Notes: a model not told the origin generated them from the sequence alone. Positions 1 to 6,057 are shown, counted from the stretch's first letter. The stretch is 6,227 nt of DNA from Anaerolineaceae bacterium (GCA_011620465.1 WOZC01000104.1:1-6227); one strand, 5' to 3'. A program made the numbers and translations.

Positions 1-694
1 AAAGACCCTTGTAAACACCCTCTCCATAAGGATTGACATAAACATATGGGTCCAGTGGCGTCGTTTCCGCGAAACTTGGGTGGCTCATGTTGATGCCTGT
101 ATCGATGACACCAACAATAGTGCCAGCACCTTTAGCTCCTGTTCCGGTAGGAACCGCGCTGCCATCCCACACCTGGTCAATGCCAATGAACTCCGGGCTG
201 ACATCTGTGTCGAGGTAATACACGTCATCCACGAAGACTTCGCGAACCTCGGGCTGCTGGCGCAGCAGTGTGGCTTCCTCCAGGCTCATGCGCGCGGAGA
301 AACCATTCAGGACGTAATCATAGCGGAAGAGTACTTCCAAATCCCGTCCCAGTAGGGTTTCGGCTTTCGCAATGAAGGAGTCCATATTTGCGTTTAAATG
401 TTGTAAATAAGCGATCGCCTGTGGGGAATTCACAGCAATCTTGCCTGATTCATCGCGCGGCACTGCCGCAAAAATCGCGTTATCTCCCTCATAGGTTGCC
501 AGGGAAGGTTCGGTCAATTGGACGGTGAAGCTGTCTGCTTTGGCAGCCGCGTCCAACCATTGCTGTTCTTCCGCTGAGATGATGGGGTTGTCAGACGGCA
601 GCAGCGCGCTTTCAGGAACGGCGGCCGCTACCGGGCTCACCACCAAAGCGGCGAGCAGAAGGAAACTAACTATACGGGATACAACTTTTAGCAT
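1..694 (-). CDS. Secreted subtilisin-like serine protease (S8), N-terminal 231 residues; runs off the left edge
   Basis: This is the N-terminal part of an exported serine endopeptidase of the S8 (subtilase) family. The open frame has no stop before the window edge. The ATG at 694 is chosen because AAAAGGAGA lies 7 nt upstream and a clear signal peptide follows at once: basic MLKVVSR, a hydrophobic core to about residue 20, and a likely signal peptidase I site after AAA at about 23-25. Residues about 55-160 resemble an inhibitor-I9 propeptide, which acts as a folding chaperone and is removed on maturation. The catalytic Asp is D198 in the motif VIDTGIN, followed by HPSF. The catalytic His, oxyanion Asn and Ser would lie beyond the window, so activity cannot be judged. 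Residues 115-208 align without gaps to residues 119-212 of the neighbouring subtilase, 49 of 94 identical, so the two are tandem paralogs. The family call is secure; substrate and C-terminal domains are unknown. Confidence 0.93.
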   Translation of the reverse strand, partial: MLKVVSRIVSFLLLAALVVSPVAAAVPESALLPSDNPIISAEEQQWLDAAAKADSFTVQLTEPSLATYEGDNAIFAAVPRDESGKIAVNSPQAIAYLQHLNANMDSFIAKAETLLGRDLEVLFRYDYVLNGFSARMSLEEATLLRQQPEVREVFVDDVYYLDTDVSPEFIGIDQVWDGSAVPTGTGAKGAGTIVGVIDTGINMSHPSFAETTPLDPYVYVNPYGEGVYKGL

Positions 695-701
695 GCTTGA
701 A

Positions 702-710
702 TCTCCTTTT
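702..710 (-). promoter_or_regulatory. Shine-Dalgarno site of the left subtilase
   Basis: The minus strand reads AAAAGGAGA, a strong match to the anti-16S core, with 7 nt between it and the ATG at 694. It fixes the start codon. It lies within a 15-nt stretch (715-701) that is perfectly complementary to the 3'UTR of the upstream gene (1028-1014), and partly within the 12-bp palindrome TTTTGATCAAAA at 707-718. Confidence 0.85.
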
Positions 711-746
711 GATCAAAAAAATTGAAAAGTTTCAGTAATTGCCTTG

Positions 747-758
747 AGCGAATTCGCT
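747..758. repeat. 12-bp perfect palindrome in the leader of the left subtilase
   Basis: AGCGAATTCGCT is a perfect 6+6 palindrome about 55 nt upstream of the start codon and downstream of the candidate promoter. A small operator is possible from its position, but no known regulator motif is recognised and a palindrome of this length could occur by chance. Confidence 0.35.
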
Positions 759-823
759 ATGAACGTCTCCTTGGTAGAAAGCCGGATGAGTGAAACTTGA
801 AGCGTGTTTCTCCTCAGACTTTA

Positions 824-851
824 ACTATAACACACGCCGTCGAAATTCAAA
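824..851 (-). promoter_or_regulatory. Candidate promoter of the left subtilase
   Basis: On the minus strand there is a TATAGT -10 box (829-824) preceded by TG and one base, the extended -10 arrangement. A weak -35 lies upstream: TTTGAA at 851-846 with a 16-nt spacer, or TTGAAT at 850-845 with 15. It would give a leader of roughly 120 nt. It lies downstream of the terminator at 971-998, so the gene could be expressed on its own. It is clearly weaker by consensus than the promoter at 5896-5924. Confidence 0.45.
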
Positions 852-970
852 GAATATTTAAGTCATTTTTACAGGAAAGTGTCGTGTCCAGTTCGCCAGA
901 TTACCGGTGCCACACTTCATGGGGACCAGTAAGAAGTAAAAATGAATGGTTTGAAAATTAAGATAAAACA

Positions 971-998
971 AGAGGCTGGTTATAAAAAACCAGCCTCT
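971..998 (-). terminator. Intrinsic terminator of the 1532-residue subtilase
   Basis: The stem is a perfect 11 bp: on the minus strand AGAGGCTGGTT pairs with AACCAGCCTCT around a 6-nt loop, followed by TGTTTTATCTT. It begins 64 nt after the stop codon at 1063. The plus strand reads the same stem followed by CTTTCGTTTTCT, so it could also work in that direction, but no plus-strand gene ends here. Confidence 0.85.
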
Positions 999-1011
999 CT
1001 TTCGTTTTCTA

Positions 1012-1032
1012 CCTGATCAAAAGGAGATCAGG
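1012..1032 (-). ncRNA. 3'UTR stem-loop with an anti-Shine-Dalgarno loop (candidate RNA element)
   Basis: Between the stop codon of the large subtilase and its terminator, the minus strand folds as a perfect 7-bp stem, CCTGATC pairing with GATCAGG, around the loop TCCTTTT. The loop is complementary to the AAAAGGA of the neighbouring gene's Shine-Dalgarno site, and the complementarity extends to 15 nt (1028-1014 against 715-701). A hairpin with a pyrimidine anti-SD loop ahead of an intrinsic terminator is the usual plan of 3'UTR-derived small RNAs in other bacteria. That this one is released and acts as an RNA is inference. Confidence 0.4.
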
Positions 1033-1062
1033 AGAAATTGGGTTGACTTCATGCGCTCTGCA

Positions 1063-4000
1063 CTATCTCATGATGAGAGGCAGGTAGATGAACTTGAGAG
1101 GTTCAGGTACCAAAACTTCCCAAATTGCTGTTTCTTCAACGGTGTACTCTTCATCCGTGCTATGCAGTGCCTCATTCACAATAGGACCTGCAAATTCTTC
1201 ATCCACAGTCACCTGGAAGGTGATCACATGGGTGGGCGGAACAAACACGTAGTCGAAGCAGATAGCGGAGCCATTTTCAATTTCGAGGGTTGTATCATTG
1301 TAGACAAAGGTCGTGCCAACAGTGCCATCAACATTTTCCACACCGATGGTCGAACTGCCTAAGTTGAAGTCTGGATGAATATTATCGTAGGCAAAAACGA
1401 TCTCATAGGCGCCCGGGGCATCGTCCGGCTGCAAGAAGTAGCCGATCTCGAAGTCCATAGTATTGGTGTTGCTACTGCCATAGCGGTAAACATCATCGTA
1501 TTCGATCACCGCAAAGGAAGCGCCATCGCCCACCATCGTCACACCTTTATTGGTAGCCAGATCGTACTGGGTGTAAAGGTCATCCCAGAACATCGCCATC
1601 AGGTTGTTGGGGTTGGTCGGGTTGGGCAGATTCTGGTTATTGTAGCTGGTTGAAGCCATATCAAACCCTGCATATCCATCGGCTGTGAATTCCATACCCA
1701 CATAATCAATGCCGTAGTAGTTGAATGGCGGATAAGTGGAGAAAGTACCGTACCAGAAGCTATCACCATAGGCAAGCGACGCTGAAGTACGGAACCCATA
1801 ACTGGTTGTCAACCAATCCAGGTAGGCATCAGGATTGCCATCAGGCATGATCTCCAGAGTGCAGGCAGGATCTTCTGCGCTGGTGGTGGCATCATAGGTG
1901 TAATAACCTGGGTCGATGGTGCCAGTCCAGGTGATGGCATTGGTTAGCTCATCATACATCGCGCCGCCCGTGACAGAATCCGGCACATATGTGACACCAG
2001 CAGGCAGCACATCGTTGATACTGTACTCAATTGAATAATCCTTGTAATTAGTAACCGCAAGGGTGTAAGTGATCGTGTCGCCCGGTACGGCGGTTTCAAC
2101 ATCAGCAGTCTTAACCACATCATCCACGCCGCGTACCACGTCCACCTCGGTCAGACCAATCGGAACATCATAAGCCGCATCCGCATAAGCATCAAACAAG
2201 CCATACAGACGGTCACCTTCTTCGGTGTCAATTCCCGACCAGACCACATCGAGATCAAATGGTACAAAGGCAGCGTTGGTCTCTGGCCCGATCACTTGCA
2301 TGGATGGGTCAGCATACATATCATAGCCAACAACACCCAGAGTCAGGGTAATATCATCCACCGGTGCGCCGGAGCCCTGCCAGTTCTGAACTAATACCCA
2401 AACATCATAGAAGCCAACAGGGAAGCCCCAATCGCTCAGGTATTCAAAAGCGGTCGCGGTTGCGCTGGATTCATAAAGCTCACCTTCCTGCGGCATGCCA
2501 TCTTCGTTAATGTCAAAGCCCCAGAAGAGGTCCAGATCGGCAGCTGTAGTAGCAGTGATTTCAGCCACAGCACGGGCAGCGCCGTTGGTCATATCGATCA
2601 AGGTGTAATAAACCTGGTCAAGATTGTCAAAAGGATCTCCGTTCGTTGGATCTTGAGCCAGTTGGATTTCGTTCGGCTCACCCTTGACGAAGCCAAAGGT
2701 ATCCACGGTGAAGTCAGTGATCTCAACAGCCAGCAGATCACTCAGGGTGGCAAAATCAGCATCACGATGGCTGTCGAAGGACACCCAGTCGGGAATATTG
2801 CCACTCACGGGCAGGACTGCAACAGGCACAGCCACATCCGAAATTGGGACAGTTCCAGTAACCTGGTTGAAGATCAGAACATCATCGATCCACCAGTCAT
2901 CTGCGCAATTGCCTTCGTACACGAATGCTACATAAATTTGCTGCTCAGCATATGCGCTCAAGTCTACAGTAACAGGCGTGGTTGTCCAGGCATCTTCAGG
3001 AGGAGTTGGAGGCATAACCAATTCCACAAAATCCCCAACAGCAGGATCGCCACTGCCGGTGGAGACCATGATGCCGTGGTAATCCATATCAGCCGCATAG
3101 TTACCACGCTGGAAGAACTGCAAACTGGTTGTACCATCTGCAGGAGCCGTGAATTGCGGGGAGACCAACCAACCTTCTTGTAATTGTGTGCAGTCATATT
3201 TGTGCTTTGCCGAGGCAGGCGCACTGTAGGATTGGTCTATAGCCCTCGCCCAATTGGATGGGGTGGGATCGCCAAGGTCCACATCGTAAATTGCCCAATC
3301 AGTTGGTGGGAATGTCTCTTCAGTGAAGTCTTGCTCCACAAGAACGATCGGATCGCCGCCAGCAAACAGATCTTCCGTCAGGAATTCAATATTGCCAAAA
3401 GCCCACACATCACCCGGCAGTGCGGTGGCATCCACTTCAAAGGTCACTTCCTGGGTTGCACCAGGGAGGATTGTAAAGCTTGTGGGAGTAACGGTTACCC
3501 ATGCAGGAGCAGATACGGTGTAAGTCGCTGAGGTGTTCGCTACACTGGTGAAGGTGCGCGTCCAGCTGCAGCTGCCAACGCATTCACTGTTGTAGAGGCT
3601 GGCGATATTAAGGGTTCTGACATCACCGCCTGCATCCGGGTCAGCTGCCAGCATGTTGTCATAGGTTTCGTCTATCACCAGACCGGTCAAACCTGCCAAT
3701 TCAAGCGCAACGCGTCCGGCGCCCATATCAAACAAGTCAGCGGGAGTAGTTTTGTCTTCCTTGATTAAATCATCATAGCCAGTCAGCATCAGGGCAGACT
3801 TGATCATAGCGGGGGTCCAATCCGGATGCTGGGCATAGAGCAAGGCTGCTGCGCCAGCATCATGCGGGCTGGACATGGAAGTACCCTGATAGAGATCATA
3901 TTCCGCATTAGGGCTAGGGGCGATAGTGCTGTCTGCTACAGCTGCCAGGATTTCCATACCAGGCGCAGACACGTCGGGCTTGAGCACATCAAAAGCTCTA

Positions 4001-5661
4001 TTTGGACCGCGTGAGCTGAAATCAGCCATGATGTCGCCATAAGCGTCATTCACGTAGTAACCAACAGGAGTGACATCGACGGTTTCATCCGTCTGAGCCG
4101 CAATCCAGTCTGCAATCTCCTGCCCCAGTACGCCAGAAATATCCAGCATCACGTTAGGGATGGTCGTGTCAGGAGCGCTCATTGCGCCAGGTGCGCGATT
4201 ATCAGTAAACACAAACACGCCTGTGGCACCCGCCGCAGCAGCATTATTGATCTTAACTGAGAAATTGCAGGTACCACGCCTGATTAACGCAATGGATCCT
4301 GCAAAGAAATCTGCTGGAAAAGCCTCACAACCAAGGTCATTACCTTCATCTTCTCCAGAGTAAACCACTGGAGAGTCCAAAACTTCCTGACTGAATGGGA
4401 CTTCGCCCGCCAGAGTGGCAATGCCTTGATAAAGAGGATTAGAGAAGTTAACCTGGTTGGTGAATTTTCGATTGTGAGTTGAAGCTGCGGTGGTGATTAC
4501 CCATGGGGAGAGGTGAGCAACTGTGGCTGCATCCGGACCGTCGTTACCAGCTGAGGCTGAAACAACCACGCCAGCATCAAAGGCTTCCAAGAATGCCAGT
4601 TCTACAGGATCACTGTAGGGCGTCTCACCGCCAGAAATTGAGTAGTTGATGATATCCACACCATCAAGCACAGCCTGCTGAACAGCTGCCAACAGGTCAT
4701 CACCCGCGCATGAACCGCCTTCGGGTGTGGGGTAGCAGGCATCATAAGCAATGATTTGGGCATGCGGTGCAACGCCGGAAATGGTTACTGTTTCGCCTTG
4801 AAATTCAACTTCAACCGCATTACCAGCCACTGTGCTGGCAGTATGGGTGCCGTGACCTTCGCTGTCTTCAGGAGTAATGGGATCAGAGTTATCTTCGGTA
4901 TAGGTGTACGCACCAACGAGTTTGTCATTACAGGCATCAGCATAGTCCGGATCACCATCAGGCGCACAAACGCCCAAGTAATCACCTTCCCATTCATAAT
5001 CAAAACCATCGACAGGTTCATCACTGAAAGAGGGGTGATCAAAGTTGATACCGGTATCGATCATTCCTACCAGGATGCCTTCACCCTTATTACCAACGCC
5101 ATCAGGGACTGCAGTACCGTCCCAGATGCCACCCGCACCGATCCACATGGGACCAGCATCGGTATCAAGAGTTTGAGTTTCTGAAAGCATGATCTTGCGA
5201 ATGCCGGGCATTCCAGCTAATTTCGCAGCTTCTTCTGCAGACATCTTGACAGCCGCACCGTTCAGAATGACGTCATAAACATGGGTCACTTCCAGGCCGC
5301 GCCCGAGTTTTTTTACAGCCGCATCTAGAACTTCTTTACGTTTATCTGCTAATTGCTTCAGGTAAACCTCGCTGGTGATGTTCTTGCTATCAAGCTGAAG
5401 AGCACCACCAGTGCGCACTACCAGAGAATCCCCTTCAAAAAGCACAATGTAAGTGCTTTCTTTGTCCAGACTGATGAGCTTATCAGGCTCTTCAGCAATA
5501 TACTTATCTGAGGCAGGTAAGGCCCCCAGAGGAACAAGATCCGATCGATCCAGCCCTCGACGAGGTCCGTCGGTTTGTAGTGTGTCATTGCCAAAAACTG
5601 GTGTGACCACCAGTGCCAGCAAGACAATAATTGATAAAATACGAGTCAATGCTGATTTCAT
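1063..5661 (-). CDS. Secreted multidomain subtilisin-like serine protease (S8 with PA, adhesin-like, PPC-like and DUF11 domains), 1532 aa
   Basis: This is an exported serine endopeptidase with a complete S8 active site: D202 (MIDTGIN), H270 (EGHGTHTAS), oxyanion N373 (SAGNDG) and nucleophile S595 (GTSMSSP). Domains in order: signal peptide 1-24, with a likely cut after VFG; I9-type propeptide about 69-163; S8 domain about 190-655, split by a PA domain (about 425-535); Fn3-like strands about 690-765 and 937-957, interrupted by a cleaved-adhesin/choice-of-anchor-J-like domain (about 772-932); a PPC-like sandwich about 975-1112 with an EF-hand-like calcium loop (1050-1061); and a DUF11-like domain about 1178-1515, interrupted by a nidogen-like segment (about 1258-1470). 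The C-terminus is VPEPLKFIYLPLIMR. All twelve cysteines fall in six close or domain-bracketing pairs, which suits disulfides outside the cell. The loop with C232 and C244 followed by NDKLVGA resembles plant cucumisin-type subtilases. The frame stays open up to 5880, but the ATG at 5661 has AGGAGTG 5 nt upstream and begins the signal peptide. Natural substrate unknown. Confidence 0.95.
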   Translation of the reverse strand: MKSALTRILSIIVLLALVVTPVFGNDTLQTDGPRRGLDRSDLVPLGALPASDKYIAEEPDKLISLDKESTYIVLFEGDSLVVRTGGALQLDSKNITSEVYLKQLADKRKEVLDAAVKKLGRGLEVTHVYDVILNGAAVKMSAEEAAKLAGMPGIRKIMLSETQTLDTDAGPMWIGAGGIWDGTAVPDGVGNKGEGILVGMIDTGINFDHPSFSDEPVDGFDYEWEGDYLGVCAPDGDPDYADACNDKLVGAYTYTEDNSDPITPEDSEGHGTHTASTVAGNAVEVEFQGETVTISGVAPHAQIIAYDACYPTPEGGSCAGDDLLAAVQQAVLDGVDIINYSISGGETPYSDPVELAFLEAFDAGVVVSASAGNDGPDAATVAHLSPWVITTAASTHNRKFTNQVNFSNPLYQGIATLAGEVPFSQEVLDSPVVYSGEDEGNDLGCEAFPADFFAGSIALIRRGTCNFSVKINNAAAAGATGVFVFTDNRAPGAMSAPDTTIPNVMLDISGVLGQEIADWIAAQTDETVDVTPVGYYVNDAYGDIMADFSSRGPNRAFDVLKPDVSAPGMEILAAVADSTIAPSPNAEYDLYQGTSMSSPHDAGAAALLYAQHPDWTPAMIKSALMLTGYDDLIKEDKTTPADLFDMGAGRVALELAGLTGLVIDETYDNMLAADPDAGGDVRTLNIASLYNSECVGSCSWTRTFTSVANTSATYTVSAPAWVTVTPTSFTILPGATQEVTFEVDATALPGDVWAFGNIEFLTEDLFAGGDPIVLVEQDFTEETFPPTDWAIYDVDLGDPTPSNWARAIDQSYSAPASAKHKYDCTQLQEGWLVSPQFTAPADGTTSLQFFQRGNYAADMDYHGIMVSTGSGDPAVGDFVELVMPPTPPEDAWTTTPVTVDLSAYAEQQIYVAFVYEGNCADDWWIDDVLIFNQVTGTVPISDVAVPVAVLPVSGNIPDWVSFDSHRDADFATLSDLLAVEITDFTVDTFGFVKGEPNEIQLAQDPTNGDPFDNLDQVYYTLIDMTNGAARAVAEITATTAADLDLFWGFDINEDGMPQEGELYESSATATAFEYLSDWGFPVGFYDVWVLVQNWQGSGAPVDDITLTLGVVGYDMYADPSMQVIGPETNAAFVPFDLDVVWSGIDTEEGDRLYGLFDAYADAAYDVPIGLTEVDVVRGVDDVVKTADVETAVPGDTITYTLAVTNYKDYSIEYSINDVLPAGVTYVPDSVTGGAMYDELTNAITWTGTIDPGYYTYDATTSAEDPACTLEIMPDGNPDAYLDWLTTSYGFRTSASLAYGDSFWYGTFSTYPPFNYYGIDYVGMEFTADGYAGFDMASTSYNNQNLPNPTNPNNLMAMFWDDLYTQYDLATNKGVTMVGDGASFAVIEYDDVYRYGSSNTNTMDFEIGYFLQPDDAPGAYEIVFAYDNIHPDFNLGSSTIGVENVDGTVGTTFVYNDTTLEIENGSAICFDYVFVPPTHVITFQVTVDEEFAGPIVNEALHSTDEEYTVEETAIWEVLVPEPLKFIYLPLIMR

Positions 5662-5895
5662 TTTTTCACTCCTATTCTTTTTGTTTGAGAATTTGAATTT
5701 GCAGGGGAACGTATCCTGCGCGTTGCTGCTTACACTTGCGGGAACAATCTTTAAATATTTCTGATAAAACAGACTGGCAAACTTAAAATTCAAATGGTGT
5801 TTGCTCCTTTCAGATTTTTTATCTAATCCCCCAAGGGGAATTTTAAGGAAAGGTAAAAACAGATTAGCATAGCCCGACATGAAGTCGATTAATAA
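5662..5895 (-). promoter_or_regulatory. Long 5' leader of the large subtilase (about 225 nt)
   Basis: From the predicted transcription start near 5889 to the start codon there is a long untranslated leader. It contains a 10-bp inverted repeat, AAATTCAAAT (5786-5795) against ATTTGAATTT (5691-5700), able to close an 85-nt loop whose lower arm ends 17 nt upstream of the Shine-Dalgarno. A second Shine-Dalgarno-like AAAGGAG lies near 5804-5810 with no ATG at the proper distance. I recognise no known riboswitch class. The leader is open in the frame of the gene, but its residues (rich in K, F and N) look unlike a secreted-protein N-terminus. Confidence 0.4.
5667..5673 (-). promoter_or_regulatory. 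Shine-Dalgarno site of the 1532-residue subtilase
   Basis: The minus strand reads AGGAGTG, 5 nt before the ATG at 5661. It decides the start against the in-frame ATG at 5880, which has no Shine-Dalgarno and lies only about 10 nt after the predicted transcription start. It is also preferred over an in-frame TTG at about 5794, which has AAAGGAG some 10 nt upstream but would leave the signal peptide buried about 44 residues into the protein. Confidence 0.85.
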
Positions 5896-5924
5896 ATTAT
5901 AGTCAGACCGTTCCTAAGCGTCAA
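5896..5924 (-). promoter_or_regulatory. Strong sigma-70-type promoter of the large subtilase
   Basis: The minus strand reads TTGACG (5924-5919), a 17-nt spacer, then TATAAT (5901-5896). This is five of six matches at -35, a perfect -10 and ideal spacing. It is the best promoter in the window and predicts a transcription start near 5889. No obvious operator overlaps it. Confidence 0.8.
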
Positions 5925-5947
5925 TACCTTCGCATTAGTTCATCTAA

Positions 5948-5990
5948 AATGTTACTGAAATGCTATCGTTAGCTCAATTGATAATGTTAC
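5948..5990. repeat. Two direct AATGTTAC repeats, possibly an insertion-sequence end
   Basis: AATGTTAC occurs at 5948-5955 and again at 5983-5990, 35 nt apart, directly upstream of the transposase-like start at 6001. Repeated AATGTTAC-type motifs ahead of a transposase start match my recollection of IS481-like elements in Chloroflexota, but no complete terminal inverted repeat or target duplication is visible here. Confidence 0.35.
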
Positions 5991-6000
5991 CGAGGTAGCG

Positions 6001-6057
6001 ATGGCAGAAATGGATGAAATGAGCATTGATGAAAGGCGAAAGTACGATATCGGATGA
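6001..6057 (+). pseudogene. Remnant of a transposase N-terminus (IS481/integrase-like), truncated
   Basis: An ATG at 6001 with GAGG 5 nt upstream opens an 18-codon frame reading MAEMDEMSIDERRKYDIG before a TGA at 6055. The start resembles, from memory, the N-terminus of DDE transposases of the IS481/integrase-like group, which often begin with a run such as (I/L)(D/E)ERRKYL. Just past the KY the adjacent frame reads YRMR before its own stop, as expected from a small indel in a longer gene. No catalytic DDE region follows in the window, so this is at most a decayed fragment. A chance short frame cannot be excluded. Confidence 0.35.

Larger units (their letters stand above)
695..1062 (-). other. 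Intergenic region between the two subtilases
   Basis: This 368-nt gap holds, in minus-strand order, a 3'UTR hairpin (1032-1012), an intrinsic terminator (998-971), a candidate extended -10 promoter (851-824), a 12-bp palindrome AGCGAATTCGCT (747-758) in the leader, and the ribosome binding site of the left gene. No convincing small gene is present on either strand. The stretch 852-960 shows nothing beyond weak dyad symmetry around ACCGGT at 904-909. Confidence 0.7.

Noticed and set aside
707..718. TTTTGATCAAAA palindrome as an operator
   Set aside because: It overlaps a ribosome binding site, is made of a simple A/T run around GATC, and its neighbourhood is better explained by the 15-nt complementarity to the 3'UTR.
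80..725. Plus-strand open frames opposite the left subtilase
   Set aside because: The minus-strand frame has a signal peptide, propeptide and catalytic Asp motif; the plus-strand frames show no family features or start signals.
852..960. Imperfect inverted repeat around ACCGGT (AAGTGT ... ACACTT) as an operator or attachment site
   Set aside because: Only six base pairs match at the arms and the interior pairs poorly; a chance occurrence is likely.
1051..5764. Several open frames of 60-176 codons on the plus strand, and short ones on the minus strand, inside the large subtilase
   Set aside because: They lie opposite or out of frame with a well-supported gene, lack ribosome binding sites and recognisable domains, and have the composition expected of shadow frames.
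5828..5838. CCCCC-AA-GGGG hairpin in the leader as a regulatory structure
   Set aside because: The 2-nt loop is too small; only a 3-bp stem with a tetraloop could form, which is not meaningful alone.
5662..5880. N-terminal extension of the large subtilase, starting at the in-frame ATG at 5880
   Set aside because: There is no Shine-Dalgarno before it, it lies about 10 nt from the predicted transcription start, the added 73 residues are not signal-like, and the ATG at 5661 has a good RBS directly followed by a clear signal peptide.
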